DNA of 64,000 nt from Pedobacter zeae. GTDB taxonomy: Bacteria > Bacteroidota > Bacteroidia > Sphingobacteriales > Sphingobacteriaceae. Shown here one piece after another: positions 8,696-16,838 of this stretch (within the stretch, counting starts at the first letter, position 1; each line of letters starts with the position of its first letter). The DNA is taken from contig NZ_JACIEF010000004.1 in the NCBI RefSeq assembly GCF_014196715.1, forward strand, positions 1-64,000. Reading direction: 5' to 3'. The position numbers were made by a program, and so were the translations under genes. The notes under the pieces are model-generated. The model did no database searches. It had not been told where the DNA came from and saw nothing but the letters and a program-made list of their open reading frames with translations.

Positions 8696-9010
8696 TTATT
8701 GAACTGGCTTACCGTCTTTATCAATTTTAACTGAACCAGTTTCTGCTTCTTTTTTAACATTGATTAAATAGTACTCTTTCGTACCTTCTTTCACAGACCA
8801 AGCTTCAGTAGCGGTCCATCCTTTGTATGCGTCGGATTTTAATGCTGTAGTTACCGGCTCAGGTAATTCTTCCAATTTAACCGGAGTTTTAACTGCACTA
8901 TCCTGAACTGCAACAATTGCGGTAGTTTTAAAATCTTTTACTTCACTTGCCTGTACTGCTGAGAATCCTGCAAAAGCTAAGAACGCAGCCGATAAAATTA
9001 ATTTTTTCAT
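8696..9010 (-). CDS. Small secreted PepSY-like protein, paralog 3 of 3
   Basis: This 104-residue protein has a clear signal peptide (MKKLILSAAFLAFAGFSAVQA, cleavage near residue 21). The mature part resembles a single PepSY-like / BLIP-like unit: LEELPEPVTTALKSDAYKGW, then an EAW...YYLINV strand pair and a C-terminal IDKDGKPV turn. It is last in transcription order of three tandem genes whose mature parts are nearly identical. Family members are periplasmic or outer-membrane-associated proteins of unknown function. A hairpin (9032-9051) lies between it and the middle gene. The domain assignment rests on pattern resemblance. Confidence 0.8.
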   Translation of the reverse strand: MKKLILSAAFLAFAGFSAVQASEVKDFKTTAIVAVQDSAVKTPVKLEELPEPVTTALKSDAYKGWTATEAWSVKEGTKEYYLINVKKEAETGSVKIDKDGKPVQ

Positions 9011-9031
9011 TTTTGTTTCTTTTTAGTTTAT

Positions 9032-9051
9032 GCGCAGCCCGTGGGCTGCGC
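9032..9051. repeat. Perfect 9-bp hairpin between two PepSY-like genes
   Basis: GCGCAGCCC and GGGCTGCGC are separated by two bases and form a very GC-rich hairpin in an AT-rich spacer. It is not followed by a T run on the minus strand, so it is more likely an mRNA processing or stabilising hairpin, or a leaky attenuator, than a full terminator. Confidence 0.55.
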
Positions 9052-9088
9052 TAATATTGATTATACCTTAGGGTGTATTTACTGCTGA

Positions 9089-9400
9089 CTATTGAACTGG
9101 TTTACCGTCTTTGTCGATTTTTACCGAACCGGTTTCAGCTTCTTTTTTCACATTAATTAAATAGTACTCTTTCGTACCTTCTTTCACTGACCAGGCTTCA
9201 GTAGCGGTCCAACCTTTGTAAGCGTCAGATTTTAACGCGGTTGTTACCGGTGCTGGCAGTTCTTCCAATTTAACCGGAGTTTTAACTGCACTGTCCTGAA
9301 CTGCAACAATTGCAGTGTTTTTTATGGTGTTTACTTCACTTGCCTGTACTGCTGAGAATCCTGCGAATGCTAATGTAGCGGCTAAAAAGATCTTTTTCAT
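9089..9400 (-). CDS. Small secreted PepSY-like protein, paralog 2 of 3
   Basis: This is the middle gene of the triplet and encodes 103 residues: a signal peptide (MKKIFLAATLAFAGFSAVQA) and a mature PepSY-like unit. The mature protein differs from its neighbours mainly in the linker after the signal peptide (EVNTIKNTA) and at one proline (LPAPV). DNA differences between the three genes are largely silent third-position changes. It is probably secreted to the periplasm and is likely co-transcribed with its siblings. Function unknown. Confidence 0.8.
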   Translation of the reverse strand: MKKIFLAATLAFAGFSAVQASEVNTIKNTAIVAVQDSAVKTPVKLEELPAPVTTALKSDAYKGWTATEAWSVKEGTKEYYLINVKKEAETGSVKIDKDGKPVQ

Positions 9401-9473
9401 GATATGATGTTTTAAGATATGATAGATTTTTTGTTTAAATACTTATTGATGGTGAGCGTTAATCTGATGTGGA

Positions 9474-9788
9474 TTACTGAACTGGTTTACCGTCTTTGTC
9501 AATTTTAACTGAACCGGTTTCTGCTTCTTTTTTCACGTTGATTAAGTAATATTCTTTCGTACCTTCTTTCACAGACCAAGCTTCAGTAGGGGTCCAGCCT
9601 TTGTAAGCATCAGATTTCAATGCAGTTGTTACTGGCTCAGGTAATTCTTCCAGTTTAACCGGAGTTTTCACTGCGCTATCCTGAACTGCAACAATTGCAG
9701 TAGTTTTAAAATCTTTTACTTCACTTGCCTGTACTGCTGAGAATCCTGCTAATGCTAATACTGTAGCTGCTAAAACGAACTTTTTCAT
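9474..9788 (-). CDS. Small secreted PepSY-like protein, paralog 1 of 3
   Basis: This is the promoter-proximal member of the triplet. The ATG giving MKKFVLAATVLALAGF is preferred over an upstream non-ATG start, because it gives a normal signal peptide. The mature sequence matches the third paralog except for GWTPTEA in place of GWTATEA. The long upstream region carries several palindromes and two GTGCCAAA direct repeats, suggesting regulated expression of the set. As for the siblings, only a PepSY-like domain resemblance is visible. Confidence 0.8.
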   Translation of the reverse strand: MKKFVLAATVLALAGFSAVQASEVKDFKTTAIVAVQDSAVKTPVKLEELPEPVTTALKSDAYKGWTPTEAWSVKEGTKEYYLINVKKEAETGSVKIDKDGKPVQ

Positions 9789-9939
9789 AGTATATATTTT
9801 AAAATTTAATTTGTGTAACAATACTTGCTAATGTTTCATAATGGTGCCAAACCAAAATTTTTATTTAAACTATTGATTTACAGTTTGTTGTTTTTGTGCC
9901 AAAGTTTTAATGTTGTGGATTTTCTCCACACTTTGTGGT

Positions 9940-9966
9940 GAATAACTACAAGTTTTGCAGTTATTC
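9940..9966. promoter_or_regulatory. Imperfect palindrome, possible operator
   Basis: GAATAACT and AGTTATTC are perfect inverted repeats around a core that is itself symmetric (CAA/TTG). The dyad spans 27 bp, about 150 bp upstream of the PepSY-like triplet, and could bind a dimeric regulator or form an RNA hairpin. The function is inferred from symmetry only. Confidence 0.4.
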
Positions 9967-10056
9967 TTTACTCATAGGTAGAACACCGATTGATATTAGC
10001 ACCCTGGTGAATGGCTATTGTGCTGGCATTAGCAAATATATTAGCGCTTAACTGCG

Positions 10057-10070
10057 AGGTGATATCACCT
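10057..10070. promoter_or_regulatory. Perfect 14-bp palindrome AGGTGATATCACCT
   Basis: This 14-bp perfect dyad without a spacer lies between the PepSY-like triplet and tRNA-Thr, about 25 bp before the tRNA promoter -33 box. It has the size of a transcription factor site. No matching second copy was noticed. Confidence 0.4.
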
Positions 10071-10092
10071 GGCAAAAAAAAATAATTTCATT

Positions 10093-10123
10093 TTTGAAAA
10101 AAGAAGATTTTTTTCTATCATTG
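10093..10123 (+). promoter_or_regulatory. Promoter of tRNA-Thr
   Basis: TTTG, a 19-bp spacer and TATCATTG fit the Bacteroidota housekeeping promoter (TTTG-N19-21-TANNTTTG) with one mismatch. The predicted transcription start is about 8 bp before the tRNA. Confidence 0.65.
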
Positions 10124-10137
10124 CAGCCCCATTAAAA

Positions 10138-10210
<73 letters not shown>

Positions 10211-10284
10211 CTTTTATTTTCCTTCCCATTCTATTTTCCTTAAAATATTTTGACGGCTTGGCCTAATCAGCTTACTTTGCAGCT

Positions 10285-11445
10285 ATGCTTAAATACTTTT
10301 CTGCCGATTGGATTTTTCCGGTAAGTAGTCCGCCAATTAAAAATGGTGTAGTTGCCGTAAATGCGACGGGTGAAATACAGCAGGTACTTACTGCTGGTAA
10401 GGCTAAAAATCCTGATGTGGTTTATCTTAAGGGGGCTATTGTTCCGGGTTTTATCAATACCCATTGCCATTTGGAACTTTCGCACATGTTGGGGCAAATC
10501 CCAGAGCATACCGGCTTGGTTGCATTTGTGCAAAGTATTATTAAAAACAGGCAGGCTGATGCAGACCAGATTAAAGCCGCAATGCAAACGGCCGATCAGA
10601 AAATGTTCGATAATGGGATTATGGCGGTTGGCGATATTTCCAACCAACTTTCTTCTAAAGAAATAAAAGAAAACAGCAAAATACATTACCATACCTTTAT
10701 CGAGGCCATGGGCTTTAATCCCGCACGGGCTGGGGCCATAATGGATGATGCGAAACGGATTAGACAGGATTTTAAACCGCTCTCTGCCTCAATTGTTCCG
10801 CATGCGCCTTATTCAGTATCTCCGGAATTATTTGAATTAATAAGAAAAGAGGCAGAAAAAGATAATGCCATTATTAGCGTTCATAATCAGGAAACAGAAA
10901 ATGAAAATGCTTTTTTCAAAAATAAAACGGGTGGATTTTTAGAGCTCTATCGATTTTTAGGGCTGGATATTACTTTCTTTGAGCCCACCAATAAAACATC
11001 TTTACAAAGCTGGTTACCTTATATTAAAGCACAGAAAACGTTGCTGGTGCACAATACCGTTTCAAACCAGGCAGATATCGCTTTTGCTAAAGAACACCAT
11101 ACTAATTTATATTGGTGCCTTTGTCCGCAGGCCAATTTATATATCGAAAATGCTTTACCTGACGTTGATCTGTTAATGGGTGAAAATGTAAAAATTACCC
11201 TGGGGACAGATAGTTTGGCCAGCAACCATCAACTTAATATCCTATCAGAAATGCTCACCTTACAGAAATATAAGCAGGTTCCTTTCGAAAAACTTTTGAC
11301 TTGGGCAACTGTAAACGGAGCCGAATTTTTAGCGCTCGACAAGCAGTTAGGAACAATACAAGTGGGTAAAAGACCGGGATTGAATCTAATTCAATTGTCT
11401 GCTGATTTTAAGATTGAAAATGACCAGGTAAAAAGGCTAATTTAA
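10285..11445 (+). CDS. Amidohydrolase family protein (chlorohydrolase/deaminase type)
   Basis: This is a metal-dependent TIM-barrel hydrolase of 386 residues. The first metal motif HCHLE is at residues 60-64. HAPYSVS (near 172), a histidine in SVHNQETENE (near 199) and the GTDSLASN aspartate (near 304) complete the set seen in the cytosine/adenosine/aminodeoxyfutalosine deaminase branch. A role as aminodeoxyfutalosine deaminase in menaquinone synthesis is possible for this lineage, but no other futalosine-pathway gene is in the window. It is followed after 5 bp by a nitronate monooxygenase gene, so the two probably form an operon. Confidence 0.85.
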   Translation: MLKYFSADWIFPVSSPPIKNGVVAVNATGEIQQVLTAGKAKNPDVVYLKGAIVPGFINTHCHLELSHMLGQIPEHTGLVAFVQSIIKNRQADADQIKAAMQTADQKMFDNGIMAVGDISNQLSSKEIKENSKIHYHTFIEAMGFNPARAGAIMDDAKRIRQDFKPLSASIVPHAPYSVSPELFELIRKEAEKDNAIISVHNQETENENAFFKNKTGGFLELYRFLGLDITFFEPTNKTSLQSWLPYIKAQKTLLVHNTVSNQADIAFAKEHHTNLYWCLCPQANLYIENALPDVDLLMGENVKITLGTDSLASNHQLNILSEMLTLQKYKQVPFEKLLTWATVNGAEFLALDKQLGTIQVGKRPGLNLIQLSADFKIENDQVKRLI

Positions 11446-11450
11446 ATTAT

Positions 11451-12404
11451 ATGAACCCAATCTGTAAACTATTTAATATTAAATACCCTATTATTCAGGC
11501 CGGAATGGTGTGGTGCAGTGGTTGGCGACTGGCTTCGGCGGTTTCTAACGCAGGAGGCCTGGGTATTATTGGGGCAGGTTCGATGTATCCCGAAGTTTTA
11601 AGATTACATATTCAAAAATGCAAATTAGCAACTCACCAGCCGTTTGGTGTTAATATTCCATTGCTCTATCCTAATATTAAGGAGATTATAGATGTAGTAA
11701 TTGAAGAAAATGTAAAAATTGTATTTTCTTCTGCAGGTAATCCTGCAACATGGACTGGTTTTTTAAAAGAAAAGGGTATTACTGTGGTTCATGTAATTGC
11801 GAATACCAAATTTGCCGTAAAAGCCCAGGAAGCAGGGGTAGATGCGATTGTTGCCGAGGGATTTGAAGCGGGTGGACACAACGGGAGGGAAGAAACAACA
11901 ACCCTGTGTTTAATCCCAATGATTAAGAAGGCTGTACAACTTCCCGTTATAGCTGCTGGCGGTATCGGGAGCGGAAAAGCCATGCTGGCAGCTTTTGCAT
12001 TGGGTGCCGATGCCGTTCAGGCAGGTTCGGCTTTTGCTGTTTCAGAAGAATCTTCAGCACATCCTGCATTTAAACATAAAATTATCTCAGCGGCCGAAGG
12101 TGATACCAAGCTGGCAATGAAAAAGCTCGTTCCGGTAAGATTATTGAAAAACGAATTTGCCGATGCCATTTCTACTGCGGAGGCCGAAGGTGCAGACGCT
12201 GAGCGTTTAAAAGCTCTGTTAGGCAGGGCAAGAGCAAAACTGGGGATGTTTGAGGGAGATGTAGAAAACGGCGAACTCGAAATAGGCCAGGTTTCGGCCA
12301 TGCTAAATGAAATTAAACCTGCAAGGGTTATACTCGAAGAAATATGGGGACAGTTTAAAGTAGAAATTACCCGCCTTACGCAACTGCAAAACGAATTTAG
12401 ATAG
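11451..12404 (+). CDS. Nitronate monooxygenase (2-nitropropane dioxygenase family)
   Basis: This FMN-dependent TIM-barrel protein of 317 residues converts alkyl nitronates to carbonyl compounds and nitrite in characterised members. Visible signatures are the N-terminal QAGMVWCSGWRLASAVSNAG, EGFEAGGHNG with the catalytic-region histidine, and the phosphate-binding segment VIAAGGIGSG followed by LGADAVQAGSAFA. It follows the amidohydrolase gene with a 5-bp gap. Some members of this superfamily have other substrates (for example enoyl-ACP reductase FabK), so substrate assignment is open. Confidence 0.88.
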   Translation: MNPICKLFNIKYPIIQAGMVWCSGWRLASAVSNAGGLGIIGAGSMYPEVLRLHIQKCKLATHQPFGVNIPLLYPNIKEIIDVVIEENVKIVFSSAGNPATWTGFLKEKGITVVHVIANTKFAVKAQEAGVDAIVAEGFEAGGHNGREETTTLCLIPMIKKAVQLPVIAAGGIGSGKAMLAAFALGADAVQAGSAFAVSEESSAHPAFKHKIISAAEGDTKLAMKKLVPVRLLKNEFADAISTAEAEGADAERLKALLGRARAKLGMFEGDVENGELEIGQVSAMLNEIKPARVILEEIWGQFKVEITRLTQLQNEFR

Positions 12405-12539
12405 TTAATTCAACCGCATTTCGTTACCTGGCAGTTTATCTCACCTTTCTTTAAAGATTTTTAGCCCATGGGTATACTTTTTATTTTAGGGACTAACTAA
12501 GTGGTCCTTCAGCTTAAATCATCTTACTAGGTTAAATGA

Positions 12540-12574
12540 CCCCTTACCACTCATAATAATTTCGGAATAAGGGG
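12540..12574. repeat. Inverted repeat CCCCTTA/TAAGGGG between convergent genes
   Basis: A 7-bp perfect inverted repeat with a 21-nt loop sits between the ends of the nitronate monooxygenase and aldo/keto reductase genes. It may act as a bidirectional end-of-transcript hairpin, but it lacks a clear T run. Nothing else is seen in this 190-bp spacer. Confidence 0.35.
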
Positions 12575-12596
12575 ACATTTTAGGTCAGTTTGCTAC

Positions 12597-13598
12597 TTAG
12601 TGATTCACCATCTTCATTGCAGCATCACTATATCGCTCACCGATTACAGGGTATTGTTTAATTAATGCATTAATTTTTATAAGATCGGCGTCGGTTAGTT
12701 CAACTTCGATCGCACCGGCATTCTCTTCCAGGTATTTTCTTTTTTTGGTTCCGGGAATAGGAATGATATCCTCTCCTTGTGCCAAAACCCAGGCTAATGC
12801 AAGTTGTGCAGGCGTGCAGTTTTTGGTAGCTGCAAATGCAGCAAATTCCGTTATTAATTTATTGTTATTCGCTATATTTTCTTGCTGGTAACGTGGCAAA
12901 GTTCTCCTAAAATCGTTTTCGGCCAGGGTATTTACATCAAGTGTATTGGTAACCAGGCCTCGTGCCAATGGAGAATAAGGTATAAGTGAAATGCCAAGCT
13001 CGCGGGTTGTTTGCAATATGCCATTTTCAACATCCCGTGATAGTAGTGAATATTCACTTTGCAGTGCCGCAATCGGATGAACAGCCTGCGCTTTCCTGAT
13101 GGAAGCGGCAGAAGCCTCACTTAGTCCAAGATAACGCACCTTTCCTTCTTTTACCAGATCGGCCATGGCACCAACGGTTTCTTCAATGGGCACATTAGGA
13201 TCAACCCGATGCGCGTAGTAAAGGTCAATGGTATCAATCTTCAGGCGTTTCAGGCTCTGTTCAACTGCAATTTTTATCCAGGCAGGAGAGCCATCAAAAT
13301 ATGCTCCTACAGCGCTGCTAGGTGCCGCTACGCCATCCTTAAAACGAAAACCGAATTTTGTTGCGATAAATACCTTATTGCGGTTGGGTACCAGTATTTT
13401 AGAGATCAGTTCTTCATTGGCACCGTTGGCATACATATCAGCTGTATCCCAAAAGTTGATACCCAGGTCGAGGGCTTTCTCCAGGGTTGCCAAACTTTCT
13501 TTATCATTTGCAGGGCCATAGGCAAAGCTCATGCCCATGCAGCCAAGGCCAAGTGCAGATAGTTGTTCGTCTGTTGTTCCAAGTTTTCTGTATTTCAT
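12597..13598 (-). CDS. Aldo/keto reductase
   Basis: This NADPH-dependent oxidoreductase has 333 residues and a (beta/alpha)8 fold. Characteristic motifs are LGLGCMGMSFAYG near the N-terminus, NFWDTADMYANG with the catalytic Asp/Tyr pair, the Lys in KVFIATKFGF, and the His in DLYYAHRVDP, completing the Asp-Tyr-Lys-His tetrad. The C-terminal IPIPGTKKRKYLEEN matches the cofactor phosphate-binding segment. It is closest to the YajO/aryl-alcohol type subgroup; the physiological aldehyde is unknown. It appears to be monocistronic. Confidence 0.92.
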   Translation of the reverse strand: MKYRKLGTTDEQLSALGLGCMGMSFAYGPANDKESLATLEKALDLGINFWDTADMYANGANEELISKILVPNRNKVFIATKFGFRFKDGVAAPSSAVGAYFDGSPAWIKIAVEQSLKRLKIDTIDLYYAHRVDPNVPIEETVGAMADLVKEGKVRYLGLSEASAASIRKAQAVHPIAALQSEYSLLSRDVENGILQTTRELGISLIPYSPLARGLVTNTLDVNTLAENDFRRTLPRYQQENIANNNKLITEFAAFAATKNCTPAQLALAWVLAQGEDIIPIPGTKKRKYLEENAGAIEVELTDADLIKINALIKQYPVIGERYSDAAMKMVNH

Positions 13599-13839
13599 AG
13601 TGATATAAATTATTAATCAAATGTAGGTATTACAATGAAAACACGACTTATAGCCATTGTGTTACAATGCATTTATTTCAAAAGCTTAACAAGTACCAGA
13701 AATCCGGGGATGAATTGTTGGCCGGAACAATTTGAATATTGAACACGAACGATCTTTGATACCATCGGACATGTTATCATGAATATCGAAAAATGTATGG
13801 AATAAAATTATTTTCCGGACGATTTTACTCCCTTCCAGA

Positions 13840-14205
13840 TTAGCGGTACTGGACTTTTTCGAGTAAAGAAACAGTGTGTGAGAGGTTTTGGATGATTTTA
13901 TCTTTAAGTTCGATAGTTTTGTTCTTCTCACTTAACAGGCTTTTAAGCCTTTTGATTTCTTCTGCCGATGCTTGTTTTTCTTTTTGATTGAGCTCGGATA
14001 ACAGCTTCCCCTTTTCGTAATAACTGAAAAAATTGTAACCCAGTATTTCACTCACCGTAGCAAGCAAGGAAACATCCAGCGTGGAACTATTGATAATTTC
14101 CTGTGCCTTGGTTTTGCTAATGGCCATTTTTTCTGCGAACATGGAAACAGAAATCTCTTTGGCCTTCATTTCCTTCCAGATCATCAATCCTATATGTACA
14201 CTCAT
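13840..14205 (-). CDS. Small HTH (XRE-like) regulator with C-terminal coiled coil
   Basis: This protein of about 121 residues begins MSVHIG. Residues 8-50 look like a Cro/CI-type helix-turn-helix (ISVSMFAEKMAISKTKAQEI), followed by NFFSYYEKGK and a Lys/Glu-rich coiled coil (residues 70-115). The layout is common in Bacteroidota. The ATG chosen is preceded by GGAG at a good distance, whereas the longer frame begins with TTG. It has no operon partner and its target is unknown. The 240 bp separating it from the aldo/keto reductase gene show no other gene. Confidence 0.75.
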   Translation of the reverse strand: MSVHIGLMIWKEMKAKEISVSMFAEKMAISKTKAQEIINSSTLDVSLLATVSEILGYNFFSYYEKGKLLSELNQKEKQASAEEIKRLKSLLSEKNKTIELKDKIIQNLSHTVSLLEKVQYR

Positions 14206-14440
14206 TATCGACTCCGTTTTAAAATTCAAATTACCTAAATGTTGGCCTATTCCGGAAAAATTAGTGTTAATGATAACCAGTCTAATTATAACTTTCTACT
14301 TAGCGGGTTAATTCTTCCGTTTTTTATGAATATTTTGATGATAAGGTGCGAAACCTGTCTGCAGAATAATATAACTGCAACTTCGCTAAATCAGGTCAAT
14401 GCCCTTTTTAACAGGTGCTGAAGAATTGTGAGAATTCATT

Positions 14441-14448
14441 TACCTTTG
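14441..14448 (+). promoter_or_regulatory. Probable -7 box of the acylphosphatase gene
   Basis: TACCTTTG matches the Bacteroidota -7 consensus TANNTTTG exactly and lies 33 bp before the acylphosphatase start. The -33 position reads GCTG rather than TTTG, so this is only a partial promoter match. Confidence 0.4.
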
Positions 14449-14481
14449 CAGCTTTAAAACATTTCAACTTTACGGCAATAA

Positions 14482-14754
14482 ATGAAACATCTCAATATAA
14501 TAGTAACGGGTAAAGTGCAGGGCGTAGGTTTTAGGGAAACTACTAAAATTATTGCCAACCAGATGATGGTAAACGGTTTTGTAAGGAACGAAAAAGACGG
14601 GTCGGTTTATATCGAAGCAGAAGGTGAAGAAATTTTTTTAGAGGAATTTGTAAACTGGTGCCACGAAGGACCTGACCGCTCTCGTGTAGAAAATGTGGTG
14701 GTAAGCGATGGTGAAGTAAAAAACTATCGTAATTTTGAAGTTTTAAGGAAATAA
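14482..14754 (+). CDS. acyP: Acylphosphatase
   Basis: This small enzyme of 90 residues hydrolyses acyl phosphates. The signature GKVQGVGFRETTKIIA contains the catalytic arginine (Arg18), and the second motif NGFVRNEKDGSVYIEAEG carries the conserved asparagine after NGFVRN. The length is typical of the family. It stands alone, with an oligosaccharide flippase gene 79 bp downstream on the same strand. Confidence 0.95.
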   Translation: MKHLNIIVTGKVQGVGFRETTKIIANQMMVNGFVRNEKDGSVYIEAEGEEIFLEEFVNWCHEGPDRSRVENVVVSDGEVKNYRNFEVLRK

Positions 14755-14833
14755 ATTGCTGAATTGTTGGATTGCTATAGTGTTCCGGTAATGGAGCTTA
14801 TCTCAATACGCAATGCTCAAATCTCAATATTAA

Positions 14834-16312
14834 ATGTCGGTATATAAAAAATTCCTTGGACAGACCATGATTTATGGTATCAGTACCATTTTTTCGAGGT
14901 TGTTCAATTTTATTTTAACACCTGTTTACACTGGTGTTTTTGCGCCTGGGGTTTACGGTGTTTTTACCAAAATGTTCAGTTATGTGTCTATCATCAATCC
15001 AATATTGGCTTTTGGGATGGAAACCACTTTTTTCAGGTACTTAAATAAACATGAAGATCGGAAGCAGGAAGTGTATAACAATAGCTTTTTGGTAATCGCA
15101 TTTATATCAACCCTTTTTTTAATTACCGCATTGATCTTCTCCGATTACCTGGCTAGGTATACTTTAGATGGAAATATAGCGGAATTGGCTGATCAAAAAT
15201 CTTATGTGCATTATTTCGTATGGATATTGTTCGTGGATGCCATCAGTGTTATTCCATTTGCCAAATTAAGGGCAGATGGAAAGCCTTTTAAATATAGCTT
15301 AATCAAATTCCTTAACATAGGGACCTTTGTAGGCTTGAATCTTGTGTTCATCTATGTTATACCATTCCTAATCAAACATGATATCGTAAGCGGATGGTTT
15401 ACTTCATGGTATAAAGGTCGTTGGGTAGGTTATGTTTTTTTAGCCAATTTAATCGCAAGTATAGCTACATTGCTCATGCTTATCCCACAGTTTTTAGAAA
15501 TCCAGTTTAAATTTAATAAAAGTTTATTCAAGAATATGCTGGGCTATAGCTGGCCTGTACTGGTGGCCAATTTATCGTTTATTATAAATGAGAATTTAGA
15601 CAAAATTTTATTGGGGAAATACCTGCCGGACAGCATTGCCAATCATGATGTTGGTATTTATGGGGCCGTTTGCAAATTGGCTATTTTCATTAGTATTTTT
15701 AATACGGCTTTTAGGTTAGGTGCCGAACCATTTTTCTTTAGTCATGCTAAAAATGCAAATGCAAAGCAAACTTATGCTAATATCCTGTATTACTTTGTGC
15801 TCGCTTTATCGATTCTTTTTGTGGGCTTGACCGCCAATATCGAAATTATCAAACATTTTATCAATTCAAGGTATTGGGTAGGACTCAACGCAGTTCCATT
15901 CTTGTTGTTCGGTTATGTTTGTTTAGGTATTTATATGAACTTATCGGTATGGTACCGCTTATCCGATCAAACCCGGTATGGTTTATATATATCTTTGGTA
16001 GGTGCAGTTTTTACCATTGTCATGAACATTGTTCTTATTCCTAAATTTAGCTACATGGGCTCTGCCTGGGTATCAATGCTGACCTATTTCATTATTATGG
16101 TGATTTCTTATTTGCTTGGACAAAAGCATTACCCTATACCTTATCAACTTAAAGCAATGAGTGCCTATATTTTGGTTTCCATTGTGATGGTATATGTATC
16201 ATTTTGGGTATTTAAACGTAATATTTATATCGGAAATAGCATTTTAGTCCTATTTCTTCTGGGTATTTTCTATTTTGAGAAGAATAATGTAATAAAAATG
16301 CTAAAGAGGTAA
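14834..16312 (+). CDS. Polysaccharide flippase, Wzx/MATE-like (MOP superfamily)
   Basis: This integral membrane protein of 492 residues has 12-14 predicted transmembrane helices. The N-terminal signature GQTMIYGISTIFSRLFNFIL and internal repetition are typical of oligosaccharide flippases that move lipid-linked sugars across the inner membrane. The linked dut, TPR, DUF4292 and EnvC-like genes suggest a general envelope biogenesis role rather than an O-antigen cluster; no glycosyltransferases are nearby. A MurJ-like lipid II role cannot be excluded from sequence alone. Confidence 0.85.
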   Translation: MSVYKKFLGQTMIYGISTIFSRLFNFILTPVYTGVFAPGVYGVFTKMFSYVSIINPILAFGMETTFFRYLNKHEDRKQEVYNNSFLVIAFISTLFLITALIFSDYLARYTLDGNIAELADQKSYVHYFVWILFVDAISVIPFAKLRADGKPFKYSLIKFLNIGTFVGLNLVFIYVIPFLIKHDIVSGWFTSWYKGRWVGYVFLANLIASIATLLMLIPQFLEIQFKFNKSLFKNMLGYSWPVLVANLSFIINENLDKILLGKYLPDSIANHDVGIYGAVCKLAIFISIFNTAFRLGAEPFFFSHAKNANAKQTYANILYYFVLALSILFVGLTANIEIIKHFINSRYWVGLNAVPFLLFGYVCLGIYMNLSVWYRLSDQTRYGLYISLVGAVFTIVMNIVLIPKFSYMGSAWVSMLTYFIIMVISYLLGQKHYPIPYQLKAMSAYILVSIVMVYVSFWVFKRNIYIGNSILVLFLLGIFYFEKNNVIKMLKR

Positions 16313-16352
16313 ATCTGCAGAATCAGGCATACAATCTATTATCTCAGTTAAA

Positions 16353-16784
16353 ATGGAAATAAAAATTATCAATACATCCGGACATCCGCTTCCACAATAC
16401 GAAACTGCACAGGCAGCAGGCATGGACCTCAGGGCGGCAATAAATGAAGAAATTATTTTAAAACCTTTGCAACGTGCATTGGTGCCAACCGGCCTGTTTA
16501 TGGAGCTGCCTGTTGGTTACGAGGCGCAGATCAGGCCTAGGAGTGGATTGGCTTATAAACATGGCATTAGCATTGTAAATTCTCCAGGCACGATTGATGC
16601 CGATTACCGTGGCGAAATAAAAGTTTTATTGGTAAATTTATCAGATACAGATTTTAAAATCGTTAATGGCGATAGGATTGCCCAGATGGTCGTGGCCAAA
16701 CACGAAACCGTAAGCTGGCAACCGGTTACGGAACTTGGCGGTACGGCGCGTGGTGAAGGAGGTTACGGCCACACGGGAAAATAA
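16353..16784 (+). CDS. dut: dUTP diphosphatase
   Basis: This trimeric dUTPase of 143 residues has all five conserved motifs: AAGMDLRA (I), RPRSGLAYKHGI (II), GTIDADYRGEI with catalytic Asp (III), GDRIAQMVVA (IV) and the Gly-rich C-terminal ARGEGGYGHTG (V). It hydrolyses dUTP to dUMP, preventing uracil incorporation and feeding dTMP synthesis. It starts 40 bp after the flippase gene and precedes the TPR protein gene on the same strand. Confidence 0.97.
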   Translation: MEIKIINTSGHPLPQYETAQAAGMDLRAAINEEIILKPLQRALVPTGLFMELPVGYEAQIRPRSGLAYKHGISIVNSPGTIDADYRGEIKVLLVNLSDTDFKIVNGDRIAQMVVAKHETVSWQPVTELGGTARGEGGYGHTGK

Positions 16785-16816
16785 GTCTGGAGTTCGCAGT
16801 TTTAAGTCTGGAGTTC
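16783..16816. repeat. Direct repeat AAGTCTGGAGTTC, two copies 21 bp apart
   Basis: Two exact 13-bp copies (16783-16795 and 16804-16816) lie between dut and the TPR gene. The words resemble the degenerate AGTC-type tracts elsewhere in the window. No function is apparent. Confidence 0.5.
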
Positions 16817-16838
16817 ACTTTTTGATGTATAAAATGAT

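Larger units (their letters stand above)
9789..10092. other. Palindrome-rich intergenic region upstream of the PepSY-like triplet
   Basis: No credible gene is seen here. The stretch holds GTGCCAAA direct repeats (on the minus strand TTTGGCAC, near 9844-9851 and 9896-9903), a short GTGGA/TCCAC hairpin near 9916, and the two palindromes listed separately. The TTTGGCAC words resemble the -24 half of a sigma-54 promoter, but neither is followed by a -12 GC at the right spacing. Confidence 0.5.

Noticed and set aside
9844..9903. Possible sigma-54 promoters (TTTGGCAC words on the minus strand) upstream of the PepSY-like triplet
   Set aside because: Neither word has a GC dinucleotide at the required -12 position, so only half of the motif is present.
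14239..14421. 60-codon plus-strand frame before acylphosphatase
   Set aside because: Composition and lack of start context look random, and the -7 box of acylphosphatase lies just after it.
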